From assembly GCA_019119895.1 (NCBI GenBank), contig DWWD01000007.1, positions 1-46,742 of the forward strand: a DNA stretch of 46,742 nt, given 5' to 3'. Made by a program: the position numbers and the translations under genes. The notes beneath the pieces were generated by a model. It worked only from the letters and a program-made list of their open reading frames with translations. It had not been told where the DNA came from and did not search any database. Positions 35,064 to 46,742 of the stretch are shown here, piece by piece (position 1 is the first letter of the stretch; every line of letters starts with the position of its first letter). The DNA comes from Candidatus Anaerostipes avistercoris (GTDB lineage: Bacteria; Bacillota; Clostridia; Lachnospirales; Lachnospiraceae).

Positions 35064-35123
35064 TTTTATTGGAAAATTTATTCTGCGAATGTTTTACGTT
35101 AAAAACAATAGGAGGAAAAAACC

Positions 35124-37235
35124 TTGGCTGGAAGAGAATATCCATTAGAGAGAACCAGAAATATTGGTATCATGGCTCATATCGATGCTGGTAAAACAAC
35201 ATTGACAGAGCGTATCCTTTATTATACTGGTGTTAACTATAAAATTGGTGATACTCATGATGGTACTGCTACCATGGACTGGATGGAACAGGAGCAGGAA
35301 AGAGGTATCACAATTACTTCCGCTGCTACGACATGCCACTGGACTCACCAGAAAGAAAACAAACCGGAGCCGGGCGCTCTGGAGCATCGTATCAACATCA
35401 TTGATACACCAGGCCACGTAGACTTCACAGTAGAAGTAGAGCGTTCCCTGCGTGTACTTGACGGTGCAGTTGGTGTGTTCTGTGCAAAAGGCGGAGTAGA
35501 ACCTCAGTCTGAGAACGTATGGCGTCAGGCTGACACATACAATGTACCAAGAATGGCATTTATCAATAAGATGGATATCTTAGGTGCAAACTTCTACGGA
35601 GCTGTAGACCAGATCAAAGAACGTCTGGGCGCTAATGCGGTTGTACTGCAGCTGCCGATTGGTAAAGAAGATGACTTCCAGGGAATCATCGACCTGTTCG
35701 AGATGAAAGCCTACATCTACAATGATGAAAAAGGTGAGGACATCTCTATTGTTGATATTCCTGAAGATATGCAGGAAGATGCAGAACTTTACCATACAGA
35801 GCTGATCGAAAAGATCTGTGAGTTAGATGATGATCTTATGATGGAATACTTAGAAGGAGATGAGCCATCTGTTGAATCATTAAAAGCAGCCTTAAGAAAA
35901 GGAACATGTGAATGTACAGCTGTTCCAATCTGCTGCGGATCTGCTTACAGAAACAAGGGTGTTCAGAAATTACTGGATGCAATCCTTGACTATATGCCGG
36001 CTCCAACAGACATCCCATCTATCAAAGGTGTAGATGAAGATGGAAATGAAGTCGAGAGACATGCCTCTGATGAAGAGCCATTCTCAGCACTTGCATTTAA
36101 GATCATGACAGACCCATTCGTTGGAAAACTTGCATTCTTCCGTGTATATTCCGGAACATGCAAATCTGGATCTTATGTATTAAATGCTACAAAGAACAAA
36201 AAAGAGCGTGTTGGACGTATCCTTCAGATGCATGCCAACAAGCGTGAAGAATTAGATACTGTATACTCAGGAGATATCGCTGCTGCTGTTGGATTTAAGA
36301 CAACAACAACAGGTGATACAATCTGTGATGAGAAGTATCCGGTTATTCTGGAATCCATGGAATTCCCAGAGCCGGTTATCGACGTAGCGATCGAGCCTAA
36401 AACTAAGGGAGACCAGGGCAAGATGGCAGAAGCACTTGCTAAACTGGCAGAAGAAGATCCTACATTCAGAGCTCATACAGATCAGGAGACAGGACAGACG
36501 ATCATTTCCGGAATGGGAGAACTTCATCTTGAAATTATCGTTGACCGTCTGCTTCGCGAGTTCAAAGTAGAAGCAAACGTAGGTGCTCCTCAGGTAGCAT
36601 ACAAAGAAACATTTACAAAAGCAGTCGATGTTGACAGCAAATATGCAAAACAGTCTGGTGGACGTGGACAGTATGGACACTGTAAAGTACACTTTGAGCC
36701 AATGGATGCCAACGGAGAAGAACTGTTCAAGTTCGAATCTACTGTTGTCGGTGGTGCGATTCCAAAAGAATACATCCCAGCAGTTGGAGAAGGTATCGAA
36801 GAAGCAGCTCAGTCTGGTGTCTTAGGTGGATTCCCAGTACTTGGTGTAAAAGCTACAGTATATGATGGATCTTACCATGATGTCGACTCTAGTGAGATGG
36901 CATTCCACATTGCCGGATCTATGGCATTTAAAGAAGCAATGCAGAAAGCAGATCCAATCCTTCTTGAGCCAATCATGAGGGTTGAGGTTACAATGCCGGA
37001 AGAATACATGGGTGATGTAATTGGTGATATCAATGCACGCCGCGGACGTATCGAAGGTATGGATGACATTGCTGGCGGTAAGATGGTTCGTGCATTCGTT
37101 CCACTTGCAGAAATGTTTGGATATTCTACAGACCTGCGTTCTAGAACACAGGGACGTGGTAACTATTCAATGTTCTTCAGCAGCTATGAGCCAGTGCCGA
37201 AGAATGTACAGGAAAAAGTACTTGCAGATAAGTAA
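35124..37235 (+). CDS. fusA: translation elongation factor G
   Basis: 703 residues from a TTG start with AGGAGG upstream. GTPase motifs are [15 protein letters not shown] (G1), GITITSAA (G2), DTPGHVDF (G3) and INKMD (G4). [13 protein letters not shown] (domain IV) and [16 protein letters not shown] follow. It translocates tRNA and mRNA on the ribosome. The gene lies 60 nt after rpsG in the str operon. No second fusA is seen here. Confidence 0.97.
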   Translation: MAGREYPLERTRNIGIMAHIDAGKTTLTERILYYTGVNYKIGDTHDGTATMDWMEQEQERGITITSAATTCHWTHQKENKPEPGALEHRINIIDTPGHVDFTVEVERSLRVLDGAVGVFCAKGGVEPQSENVWRQADTYNVPRMAFINKMDILGANFYGAVDQIKERLGANAVVLQLPIGKEDDFQGIIDLFEMKAYIYNDEKGEDISIVDIPEDMQEDAELYHTELIEKICELDDDLMMEYLEGDEPSVESLKAALRKGTCECTAVPICCGSAYRNKGVQKLLDAILDYMPAPTDIPSIKGVDEDGNEVERHASDEEPFSALAFKIMTDPFVGKLAFFRVYSGTCKSGSYVLNATKNKKERVGRILQMHANKREELDTVYSGDIAAAVGFKTTTTGDTICDEKYPVILESMEFPEPVIDVAIEPKTKGDQGKMAEALAKLAEEDPTFRAHTDQETGQTIISGMGELHLEIIVDRLLREFKVEANVGAPQVAYKETFTKAVDVDSKYAKQSGGRGQYGHCKVHFEPMDANGEELFKFESTVVGGAIPKEYIPAVGEGIEEAAQSGVLGGFPVLGVKATVYDGSYHDVDSSEMAFHIAGSMAFKEAMQKADPILLEPIMRVEVTMPEEYMGDVIGDINARRGRIEGMDDIAGGKMVRAFVPLAEMFGYSTDLRSRTQGRGNYSMFFSSYEPVPKNVQEKVLADK

Positions 37236-37263
37236 GAAACACGCTTTTTTCAGGAAAATAGGC

Positions 37264-37292
37264 TTGAAATATTTAGGTAAATGAAATATAAT
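37264..37292 (+). promoter_or_regulatory. promoter of tuf
   Basis: TTGAAA (37264-37269), 17-nt spacer, TATAAT (37287-37292). It gives tuf its own transcript with a leader of about 90 nt. Confidence 0.75.
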
Positions 37293-37299
37293 CAAATTT

Positions 37300-37387
37300 A
37301 GGACAGCCCTTACACGGGCGGCTATGTAGAAGTAGTAAATTTTATTATTTGTAATTGCCCGTTGGGCGAATAAGGAGGACATTTAAA
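37300..37387 (+). promoter_or_regulatory. tuf leader with competing GC stems
   Basis: GCCC (37306-37309) with GGGC (37316-37319), and GCCC (37357-37360) with GGGC (37364-37367) just before AAGGAGG. The CGGGC of the first can instead pair with GCCCG of the second, so two folds compete near the ribosome binding site. Confidence 0.35.
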
Positions 37388-38581
37388 ATGGCTAAAGAAA
37401 AGTTTGAGAGAACCAAACCTCATTGTAACATTGGTACCATTGGACACGTTGACCATGGTAAAACAACTTTAACAGCAGCTATCACAAAAGTTCTGGCTGA
37501 AAGAGTAGAAGGAAACAAAGCTGAGAACTTCGAAGATATCGATAAAGCTCCAGAAGAGAGAGAGCGTGGTATCACAATCTCTACAGCACACGTTGAGTAT
37601 GAAACAGAAAAACGTCATTATGCTCACGTTGACTGCCCAGGCCATGCTGACTATGTAAAGAACATGATCACTGGTGCTGCTCAGATGGACGGTGCTATCC
37701 TTGTTGTTGCTGCAACTGATGGTGTTATGGCTCAGACTAAAGAGCACATCCTGCTTTCTCGTCAGGTAGGTGTTCCTTATATCGTTGTTTTCATGAACAA
37801 ATGTGACATGGTAGACGATGAAGAATTATTAGAATTAGTAGAAATGGAAATTCGTGAATTATTAAGCGAGTACGAATTCCCAGGTGATGATATTCCTGTA
37901 ATCCAGGGATCTGCTTTAAAAGCTCTTGAAGATCCAAGTGGAGAATGGGGAGACAAGATCATGGAACTTATGGATGCTGTTGACAGCTACATTCCAGATC
38001 CACAGCGTGACACAGACAAACCATTCCTTATGCCAGTAGAGGACGTATTCTCTATCACAGGACGTGGTACTGTTGCTACAGGTAGAGTAGAGAGCGGTGT
38101 TCTTCATGTATCTGACGAAGTTGAAATCGTTGGTATCAAAGAAGAAACAAGAAAAGTTGTTGTAACTGGTGTAGAAATGTTCCGTAAACTGTTAGACGAA
38201 GCTCAGGCTGGTGATAACATTGGTGCATTACTTCGTGGTGTTCAGAGAGACGAAATCGAAAGAGGACAGGTTCTCTGCCAGCCAGGATCTATCACATGCC
38301 ATACAAAATTCACAGCTCAGGTTTACGTATTAACAAAAGATGAAGGTGGACGTCATACTCCATTCTTCAACAACTATCGTCCACAGTTCTACTTCAGAAC
38401 AACAGACGTAACAGGTGTTATCGAATTACCAGAAGGAACAGAAATGTGCATGCCTGGTGATAACGTAGAAATGACAATCGAACTGATCCATCCAATCGCT
38501 ATGGCTCAGGGATTATCTTTCGCTATCCGTGAAGGTGGACGTACTGTAGGATCAGGACGTGTTGCTCAGATCATCGAGTAA
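37388..38581 (+). CDS. tuf: translation elongation factor Tu
   Basis: 397 residues. [28 protein letters not shown] (G1), [13 protein letters not shown] (G2), [12 protein letters not shown] (G3) and [21 protein letters not shown] (G4) identify EF-Tu, which delivers aminoacyl-tRNA. Domain 2 and 3 signatures such as [11 protein letters not shown] and [14 protein letters not shown] are present. AAGGAGG precedes the ATG at 37388. The frame stays open upstream to 37355 inside the leader. A strong terminator closes the supercluster. Confidence 0.98.
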   Translation: MAKEKFERTKPHCNIGTIGHVDHGKTTLTAAITKVLAERVEGNKAENFEDIDKAPEERERGITISTAHVEYETEKRHYAHVDCPGHADYVKNMITGAAQMDGAILVVAATDGVMAQTKEHILLSRQVGVPYIVVFMNKCDMVDDEELLELVEMEIRELLSEYEFPGDDIPVIQGSALKALEDPSGEWGDKIMELMDAVDSYIPDPQRDTDKPFLMPVEDVFSITGRGTVATGRVESGVLHVSDEVEIVGIKEETRKVVVTGVEMFRKLLDEAQAGDNIGALLRGVQRDEIERGQVLCQPGSITCHTKFTAQVYVLTKDEGGRHTPFFNNYRPQFYFRTTDVTGVIELPEGTEMCMPGDNVEMTIELIHPIAMAQGLSFAIREGGRTVGSGRVAQIIE

Positions 38582-38617
38582 TCATAATCTGATAACAGAA
38601 TATTAATGTAAATACAG

Positions 38618-38645
38618 CCCCGGAGACTTCGGTTTTCGGGGTTTT
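38618..38645 (+). terminator. terminator after tuf
   Basis: CCCCGGAGAC (38618-38627) pairs with GTTTTCGGGG (38632-38641) around a TTCG tetraloop, then TTTT. Confidence 0.9.
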
Positions 38646-38654
38646 CTTCTCAGA

Positions 38655-38687
38655 TAAAAAAGCCCCGGCAGCTGAAAACTACCGGGA
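38655..38687 (-). terminator. terminator after the YbjQ-family gene (minus strand)
   Basis: On the minus strand GTCCCGGTAG pairs with CTGCCGGGGC, allowing G-U, followed by TTTTTT (38661-38656). Confidence 0.8.
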
Positions 38688-38703
38688 CTTAAATTTCAAT
38701 CAC

Positions 38704-39024
38704 TTATTCAACAATAACAGCGGTTCCGCTTGCAGTTACCATAAGCATACCATTATCGGCTCCAAGAACCTCATAATCAATATCTACTCCGACAACAGCA
38801 TTGGCTCCCAGAGTTTCAGCTCTTTTCTCCATTTCCTCAATTGCATTTTCTCGTGCCTGGATCAGTTCTTTTTCATAACTTTCTGAACGACCTCCGAAGA
38901 AATTGCTGAAAGAAGCTGCAATATCTTTTACAAAATTAACACCGGATATCACTTCTCCGAAGACAATACCCTTATATTCAATGATTCTTTTCCCCTCTAC
39001 GGAAGGTGTAGTTGTAGTAACCAT
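38704..39024 (-). CDS. YbjQ/UPF0145-family protein
   Basis: 106 residues. The start [27 protein letters not shown] and the end [24 protein letters not shown] match the YbjQ family, small oligomeric proteins with a proposed heavy-metal-binding fold and no settled role. Cytosolic, with no signal peptide. AAAGGAGAG precedes the ATG on the minus strand. It is a one-gene unit, convergent with tuf. Confidence 0.88.
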   Translation of the reverse strand: MVTTTTPSVEGKRIIEYKGIVFGEVISGVNFVKDIAASFSNFFGGRSESYEKELIQARENAIEEMEKRAETLGANAVVGVDIDYEVLGADNGMLMVTASGTAVIVE

Positions 39025-39193
39025 AACAATTCTCTCCTTTCGATGTTAGATATGTGACAATAAAAGTATACCATATAAGGAAACTTAAGAAAAATAAGAA
39101 ATTCCTCACATTGTTTAGAATCCTTTTAGAAATGTTTATAAGGAGAATATTGATGGAAGAGAGGATTCTGCTACAATAAAGACATACTTTTTC

Positions 39194-39217
39194 ATATATT
39201 TTTTAATCCTCTCTTTT
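39194..39217 (+). repeat. direct repeat, left copy, flanking the beta-glucoside locus
   Basis: ATATA, six T, AATCCTCTCTTTT. The same sequence with one T fewer occurs at 43569-43591, after the glycosidase gene. The copies bracket rpiR-PTS-glycosidase. Confidence 0.6.
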
Positions 39218-39220
39218 TTG

Positions 39221-39246
39221 AGCCCCGCGAAAGCGGGGCTTTTTTA
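39221..39246 (+). terminator. terminator of the small RNA
   Basis: AGCCCCGC-GAAA-GCGGGGCT, an 8-bp GC-rich stem with a GNRA loop, followed by T. Confidence 0.9.
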
Positions 39247-39348
39247 ATTATCATAAAACTGCATCTCCATAAAATAAAACTGCTTTACGAGGCTCACACT
39301 GCGGCGGATTTGAGAAGCTGGCGTCTTTATGAAATATAAAAAATAAGA

Positions 39349-39374
39349 TATAATCATATCATAAGAATGATATG
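39349..39374 (+). promoter_or_regulatory. rpiR -10 region and 20-bp palindrome
   Basis: TATAAT (39349-39354; the -35 is weak) is followed at once by CATATCAT-AAGA-ATGATATG (39355-39374), a perfect 8-bp inverted repeat that reaches the ribosome binding site. It is a candidate autoregulatory operator. Bases 39250-39348 show nothing else I recognise. Confidence 0.5.
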
Positions 39375-39386
39375 GAGGTATTGAAA

Positions 39387-40139
39387 ATGATTATCAATAA
39401 ATTGAATGTGCTCCTTAACAGCACGCAGATCAATCAGATTGATTACACAATAACGCGCTATATCAAGATTCATATCATGGAGATGGAATCGATTACGATC
39501 AGGGAACTTGCGGATGCCTGTTTTGTCTCGCAAGCGATGATCAGCAAATACTGCAGGAAACTTGGTTATGATAATTTTAAACATTTGAAAGATGAGTGTC
39601 GGGAGTATATCAGGATGCGCCGTTCAAATCATGATTTATTTTTGTTTCAAAATTATTCTCTTGAAGAATGCAGTAAAAAATATGTGGAACAGATATCAGA
39701 ATTATATGGTCAGATTTTAGCACAGCTGGATTTTGCTGCATTGGAGAAACTTGTGGATAATATATTGAAATGTCATTGTCTTTTTCTGTATGGAAAAGAT
39801 TATGACCAGGTACTTTGCAGACATATGCAGTACCGCCTTGATATTTATGGAGTGACAGTGGTCGTCGTGGATGAGAGTATGGTGAAATCCTATGTGATCA
39901 AACCAAACTCCATGGTTTTAATTTTTTACAATTCCGAATTGATGAAAAAACCGCAGCTGGTTTCTAAATTGATAAGAGAAAATCAAAGAGTCTGGTTCGT
40001 CACGGAAGAACCAATTCAGGGGAAAGAAGATGTATCAGTCTTGATTAATGGAACAGGCAGCAGATATGGAAATCAATTGATTGCAGATATCATGCTGAAC
40101 CGCATTGAACAGAAACTAAGAAGCCGGAAAAATTCATAA
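39387..40139 (+). CDS. RpiR/MurR-family transcriptional regulator
   Basis: 250 residues. The N-terminal helix-turn-helix (about 15-75) includes MESITIRELADACFVSQAMISKYCRKLGYDNFKHLKDE. A SIS-type sugar-phosphate domain follows (about 100-240: LFLYGKDYDQVLCRHMQYRL, LIFYNSE). It probably senses a phosphorylated beta-glucoside and controls the PTS and glycosidase genes downstream. The ATG at 39387 follows ATGGAGG by 8 nt; the in-frame ATG at 39372 overlaps that site. Confidence 0.87.
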   Translation: MIINKLNVLLNSTQINQIDYTITRYIKIHIMEMESITIRELADACFVSQAMISKYCRKLGYDNFKHLKDECREYIRMRRSNHDLFLFQNYSLEECSKKYVEQISELYGQILAQLDFAALEKLVDNILKCHCLFLYGKDYDQVLCRHMQYRLDIYGVTVVVVDESMVKSYVIKPNSMVLIFYNSELMKKPQLVSKLIRENQRVWFVTEEPIQGKEDVSVLINGTGSRYGNQLIADIMLNRIEQKLRSRKNS

Positions 40140-40173
40140 AAATTTATAAAATGTGAATTAAATAGATATCATG

Positions 40174-43554
<3,381 letters not shown>

Positions 43555-43568
43555 TCGTTAAGAAAACT

Positions 43569-43591
43569 ATATATTTTTAATCCTCTCTTTT
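43569..43591 (+). repeat. direct repeat, right copy, after the glycosidase gene
   Basis: ATATA, five T, AATCCTCTCTTTT; partner of 39194-39217. Here no complementary GAGAGGATT arm lies nearby. Confidence 0.6.
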
Positions 43592-43624
43592 CAGGGGACT
43601 GCAGGAAAATAGGTAGTCTCTGAC

Positions 43625-43673
43625 AAGGGCAGGTGTGACTTATGTGAGTCACATCTGCCTTTGAAGTTTTTAT
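43625..43673 (+). terminator. terminator after the beta-glucoside operon
   Basis: GGCAGGTGTGACT (43628-43640) pairs with AGTCACATCTGCC (43647-43659) with one G-U pair, then T-rich sequence. Confidence 0.85.
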
Positions 43674-43831
43674 TATAAAATATTTATAGTAAATTATATA
43701 TCACTTTTTTCCTATCTTTTCATATCTTATAAAATGTCCTCAAAGCCTTATTTTATAGGCTCTACGGGCATTTATACTTTCTGTTCACGTTCGCATATCG
43801 GGGCATATCTTCTTATGTTTTCTCTCTCAAA

Positions 43832-43853
43832 CGTGGTAAATTTCGTGGTAAAT
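43832..43853. promoter_or_regulatory. direct repeats resembling Tn916 Int arm-type (DR2) sites
   Basis: CGTGGTAAAT occurs at 43832-43841 and 43844-43853, 12 bp apart, just outside the int stop codon. Tn916 DR2 repeats, bound by the Int N-terminal domain, contain GTGGTAAAT. Confidence 0.65.
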
Positions 43854-43857
43854 ACTT

Positions 43858-45051
43858 CTATGCTATCAGACGCTTTATCTCTGTTTTGGCACTCTCAATA
43901 GAGGAATGTGCATACCAATCCATTGTGATACTGATATTGGAATGACCCATGATATACTGTAAATCTTTCGGGTTTATGTTCCTGTGTGCCATTTTTGTAC
44001 AGAACGTATGCCTTAATATATGCGGTGTGATGTGTGGCAGTGGGTTATCTTTATGGTGCTTGTTGTATTTCTTTACCATACGGACAAATAAAGTGCTGTA
44101 ATCAATCGCTACTTTCGGCTTGCCTTTGTGATTGATAAATACAAAATCGCTGTGTCCGTCTACCTGTGTCGGCTTTGTCTTTGGTCGGCTCTTGATAACC
44201 CTTTGAAATGCCTTGATTGTTTCCTCGCTCAATGGCACTCGCCTTATTCCGCTTTTGGTCTTAGGCGTTTCGATATAATAGCCCTGTTCCTTGCTCTTTA
44301 ATAGCTGGTGGTCGATATGGACTATCTCATTTTTGAAATCAATATCCTTGACCGTCAATCCGCATAGTTCCGAGATACGAAGTCCTGTTTTTAACAGTAT
44401 CAGCACATCATCATAATACTTGTGGTACACGTTATCTATCTTGATGAATGAGAGTAGGGCTTGTTCCTGTCCCTCTGTCAATGCGACTTTCCCTTTGGTA
44501 TCATCTTCTATGACTTCATTCAGCTTGAAATCAAAGGGATTTTTCCTTACATAATCATCTTGTATGGCAATGTAGAATGACGCTTTTAACGAGCGTTTAT
44601 GGTTGTTAATGGTGTTATAGGAAAAGCCTTTCTCTTTCATGCGTAACGCCCATTCTTTAGCGTCAGAGGGTTTTATGGTATCAATGCTCCTAGCACCCAG
44701 CTTGTCCTCTTTTAATAACCGCATGAGCTGTTCTCTCTGTTTCTGTGTGCTTTTCTTTACGTTTGCCCTCTGTGCGTTCTGTTTGGCATAGAGTTGGCAA
44801 AGCGTCATTTTTTTGCCTGTGCTGTCGATACCGTCTAACAGGTCTTTTTTTATCTGTTCCTCTTTTTCCCGTAACGATATATCATGGCGCTTGCCCTTTG
44901 GCGTTACGTCCGTTGGCGTCAATCTCCAAGCATACACATATTTTGTGTTTCCAAATGCGTCCACATATTTATATAAGTATTTTCCGTCTGTTCGTTGGCT
45001 CTCTCCGGTATGCAGGATACGTCCTTTGTTATCCCGTCTTTTTTCTTTCAT
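43858..45051 (-). CDS. int: Tn916-type tyrosine integrase
   Basis: 397 residues. The N-terminal arm-binding part (KEKRRDNKGRILHTGESQ, YLYKYVDAFG) closely resembles Tn916 Int from memory. Catalytic motifs are TGLRISELCG (Arg), HITPHILRHTFC (His-x-x-Arg) and MGHSNISITMDWYAHSS (Tyr nucleophile). It inserts and excises the element. AAAGGAG precedes the ATG on the minus strand. It follows xis after a 79-nt gap, as in Tn916. Confidence 0.95.
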   Translation of the reverse strand: MKEKRRDNKGRILHTGESQRTDGKYLYKYVDAFGNTKYVYAWRLTPTDVTPKGKRHDISLREKEEQIKKDLLDGIDSTGKKMTLCQLYAKQNAQRANVKKSTQKQREQLMRLLKEDKLGARSIDTIKPSDAKEWALRMKEKGFSYNTINNHKRSLKASFYIAIQDDYVRKNPFDFKLNEVIEDDTKGKVALTEGQEQALLSFIKIDNVYHKYYDDVLILLKTGLRISELCGLTVKDIDFKNEIVHIDHQLLKSKEQGYYIETPKTKSGIRRVPLSEETIKAFQRVIKSRPKTKPTQVDGHSDFVFINHKGKPKVAIDYSTLFVRMVKKYNKHHKDNPLPHITPHILRHTFCTKMAHRNINPKDLQYIMGHSNISITMDWYAHSSIESAKTEIKRLIA

Positions 45052-45130
45052 GGTGTCATGCTCCTTTCCTTGTTGGAAAGAGCCTTGATATGACTTGTTT
45101 TCATCTTAACACATACAAGGCTCATTTGCA

Positions 45131-45337
45131 CTAGATAGCGTCCAATTTATCAATGACCTGTTCAAATTGTCGGCGTTTAATCTGTATGCGGTTGCCATTC
45201 ATAATGAGCCAGCCAGCGTCCTTGTTTTCCTCTGCCAAGCGTCTTAACTTGTTTTCTCCGATACGGAAATACTTTGACGCTTCTTCAATGGTAAGGGTAT
45301 ATTTTTCCCATACGGGAATATCCTGTGCATTACTCAT
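45131..45337 (-). CDS. xis: Tn916-type excisionase
   Basis: 68 residues. [19 protein letters not shown] and [17 protein letters not shown] are the winged-helix pattern of Tn916 Xis, nearly identical from memory. It directs Int toward excision. The ATG at 45337 follows GAGGGGG and overlaps the end of the relaxase gene by 8 bases, implying coupled translation. An in-frame start at 45352 would overlap further and has no better site. Confidence 0.92.
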   Translation of the reverse strand: MSNAQDIPVWEKYTLTIEEASKYFRIGENKLRRLAEENKDAGWLIMNGNRIQIKRRQFEQVIDKLDAI

Positions 45338-46472
45338 AAAACACCCCCTCACTTTCGATTACGTCTGCTATATCCGTACACATCTGTTCCACAATCATTT
45401 CCTGTTTTTCAGAAAGGTGGTTGCATTCATCAATCATTTTCATGTAGTTTGAACCTGTCAGCCTGTCGATTTCCTCTATCATCACGATTGACGGCATGAC
45501 CTGTCTTTCCAGCCATTGCAGAGTGCGTTCCATATTGACGGGTACGGGGTTCATTTCAAACGGTAAGCTGTCATGGGAAGTGAATATCTCCCATAATGGA
45601 TAGTCGGGAAAGTCCACAAAGTCCGTAATGAGATAAAACACCAGACCGTGAGGGTTATAGGTCAGTAACAGTTCTTCAACTGCCTGTACTGCCTTTGTAT
45701 CACGCAGACGAATTTCAAAACGGTTGATAATATCGGTATGTTTCTTTTTTGTTGCCTGTTCCTTTTGTTTTTCATACAGGCAAAAATATTTTGTACTTGC
45801 TTTTGAGCCGATATAAAGGGTGCTTGCTAAATCACGGTTTTTTCCGCTTAATTTTCCACCTTGCACATTTTCATAGTTTTTACAGCGACAATCCGCACCG
45901 CCATTTTTGTATTTTTCAGACAAGGTGGGAATATCCAGCAGACCGCACATATCATTGACCGCCAAATCAAAGCGACGGATAAGACCACCACAGTCAAGAC
46001 AGCGGTTTAAGAATGAATACCAATCCCTGTTCTGTGCCTGTAAGACGTATTCCATGTTGCGTGAGCCTGCCCCTTTTAATTCCAAGAACACGCCCATGTG
46101 TTCATCATCAGATACCATGACTTTGATTTCTCCATAGGTGTAATGCTCCTTATAGCCATAATACCCGTAATCATAATGGATAAAATAATCGGCTTTCATG
46201 CCTAGCACCTTTCTAATGATTGCTAATGCGTCCGTTGTCGGAAAGCGTACAGACAGGTAATCGACTAGCAGATAAAAAGGTTTATCACAGACATAGTAAT
46301 TCAGACAACGCAGGATAATATTTTGTGTTTCCCTGCTAGCGTTGGCTTTTCCGTTCTCAAAGCGGTTGATACTGTATCTTGATAAATGGGTAAGGCTTGC
46401 AAGTTCTCCTTGCGAAAGACCGCTTGCAAGGCGTTTGTTCTTCATTTCAAGTGCAAATTCTAAGTTGTTCAT
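45330..46472 (-). CDS. MobT-type relaxase / Rep_trans initiator (Tn916 Orf20-like)
   Basis: 380 residues. An N-terminal helix-turn-helix (about 10-45: [28 protein letters not shown]) is followed by a Rep_trans-type domain with [39 protein letters not shown] and NRFEIRLRD. Proteins of this layout nick oriT to begin transfer or rolling-circle replication. The start at 46472 follows GGAGG by 6 nt; the frame is open further upstream. In Tn916 the Orf20 gene is followed by transfer genes. Here xis follows at once. Confidence 0.9.
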   Translation of the reverse strand: MNNLEFALEMKNKRLASGLSQGELASLTHLSRYSINRFENGKANASRETQNIILRCLNYYVCDKPFYLLVDYLSVRFPTTDALAIIRKVLGMKADYFIHYDYGYYGYKEHYTYGEIKVMVSDDEHMGVFLELKGAGSRNMEYVLQAQNRDWYSFLNRCLDCGGLIRRFDLAVNDMCGLLDIPTLSEKYKNGGADCRCKNYENVQGGKLSGKNRDLASTLYIGSKASTKYFCLYEKQKEQATKKKHTDIINRFEIRLRDTKAVQAVEELLLTYNPHGLVFYLITDFVDFPDYPLWEIFTSHDSLPFEMNPVPVNMERTLQWLERQVMPSIVMIEEIDRLTGSNYMKMIDECNHLSEKQEMIVEQMCTDIADVIESEGVFYE

Positions 46473-46615
46473 TGTATTCCTCCAATCCCACAACAGCCTT
46501 GAAATACCTGTAAACCTATTTTCAAAAAGTATGATATACACTATCTTCTTAAAACTTCTTATTATTCCTCACAGCTTTGGGATTGTATGGTTTTTGGATA
46601 GTTTCGCTTGTAATA

Positions 46616-46643
46616 GTGCCCCCCTGTTAGATAACGGGGGCAC
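46616..46643. other. oriT: oriT-like stem-loop
   Basis: GTGCCCCC (46616-46623) and GGGGGCAC (46636-46643) form a perfect stem. The minus-strand loop includes GTTATCTAACAG. It resembles the C5-6/G5-6 inverted repeat with CTAACAG at the oriT of Tn916 and ICEBs1. It lies between the relaxase and coupling-protein genes as in Tn916. Confidence 0.75.
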
Positions 46644-46742
46644 AGGTAAGGCTCGCAGGCTCGCCAGCAGACAAAGCATTTCCGTCCTTTGACGGCAGAG
46701 CCGTCATGGCGTTGTCGCTGACGCACGCCAGCAGTCCTGCAA
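46627..46742 (-). CDS. 3' end of an FtsK-like coupling protein gene (Tn916 Orf21/TcpA-like), partial
   Basis: The last 37 codons lie in the window, including SDNAMTALPSKDGN and the end SLTCAPVI, with the stop codon inside the oriT stem-loop. I recall this ending from conjugative-element FtsK/SpoIIIE-type proteins. The position just ahead of oriT and the relaxase agrees. Such proteins bring the relaxase-DNA complex to the transfer channel. The identification rests on a short tail plus context. Confidence 0.6.
   Translation of the reverse strand, partial: AGLLACVSDNAMTALPSKDGNALSAGEPASLTCAPVI

Larger units (their letters stand above)
39147..39246 (+). ncRNA. candidate small RNA or attenuator with two hairpins
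   Basis: AAGAGAGGATT (39157-39167) pairs perfectly with AATCCTCTCTT (39205-39215). A strong terminator follows (39221-39246). A weak promoter TTGTTT (39111-39116), 18 nt, TTTATA (39135-39140) would start the RNA near 39147. Alternatively AAGGAG (39140-39145) and ATG 39153 could encode an 8-residue leader peptide, MEERILLQ, whose codons form the left arm. Confidence 0.45.
43674..46742. mobile_element. integrase end of a Tn916-family conjugative or mobilizable element (partial)
   Basis: The gene order int, xis, MobT-type relaxase, oriT and coupling-protein end, all on the minus strand, is of Tn916/ICE type. The left boundary is not exact. It lies between the bgl terminator (43673) and the Int arm sites (43832), in AT-rich DNA typical of Tn916 targets. 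The element runs past the right end of the window. Confidence 0.85.

Overview
The window is a chromosomal stretch of a low-to-mid GC anaerobic Firmicute, most likely a Lachnospiraceae-type gut Clostridium. This rests on gene content (the L33-SecE-NusG-L11-L1-L10-L12-RpoB-RpoC-S12-S7-EF-G-EF-Tu supercluster, mannose-family PTS systems with acidic tails, a glycyl radical enzyme and a group-B-like [FeFe] hydrogenase) and on strong AGGAGG ribosome binding sites with textbook TTGACA-N17-TATAAT promoters. No database search was possible. All functions come from motifs and recalled family knowledge.

Layout. (1) 1-3782: start of a divergent gene cut by the window edge, then rpmG-secE-nusG, rplK-rplA with an L1-like RNA site before each gene, and rplJ-rplL behind an L10-type leader. 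(2) 3783-25198: about 21 kb of metabolic genes where rpoB would normally follow rplL. It holds a first sugar locus (EIIA; divergent aldolase and epimerase; EIIB-EIIC-EIID, MDR dehydrogenase, AraM-like and AraL-like enzymes, GntR regulator) tied together by seven copies of a 15-bp operator; an [FeFe] hydrogenase-like protein; pgi; and a second sugar locus (glycyl radical enzyme, activase, fructose-6-phosphate-aldolase-like enzyme, EIIA, EIIB, a fused EIIC-EIID, SorC-type regulator, esterase) tied together by a CACTATAGTG operator. (3) 25199-38645: rpoB-rpoC, a 1.1-kb purine-rich, hairpin-dense gap with a consensus promoter, then rpsL-rpsG-fusA-tuf. (4) 38655-43673: a YbjQ-family gene, a small RNA or attenuator, and an RpiR/beta-glucoside PTS/6-phospho-beta-glucosidase locus flanked by 23-24-bp direct repeats. 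(5) about 43674-46742: the integrase end of a Tn916-family mobile element (int, xis, MobT-type relaxase, oriT, 3' end of a coupling-protein gene), continuing past the window.

How it works together. The second sugar locus fits an anhydroglycolysis-like route: PTS uptake and phosphorylation of a 1,5-anhydrohexitol, radical ring opening, then aldol cleavage to glyceraldehyde-3-phosphate and hydroxyacetone, as I recall for E. coli YbiW/PflD with FsaA/FsaB. The first locus looks like a PTS-fed polyol or unusual sugar pathway in which dehydrogenase, epimerase and class II aldolase yield triose phosphate. The AraM/AraL pair could turn dihydroxyacetone phosphate into glycerol as an NADH sink. Its substrate is unknown. 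The least explained piece of DNA is the rpoC-rpsL gap, which I flag as a candidate large structured RNA.
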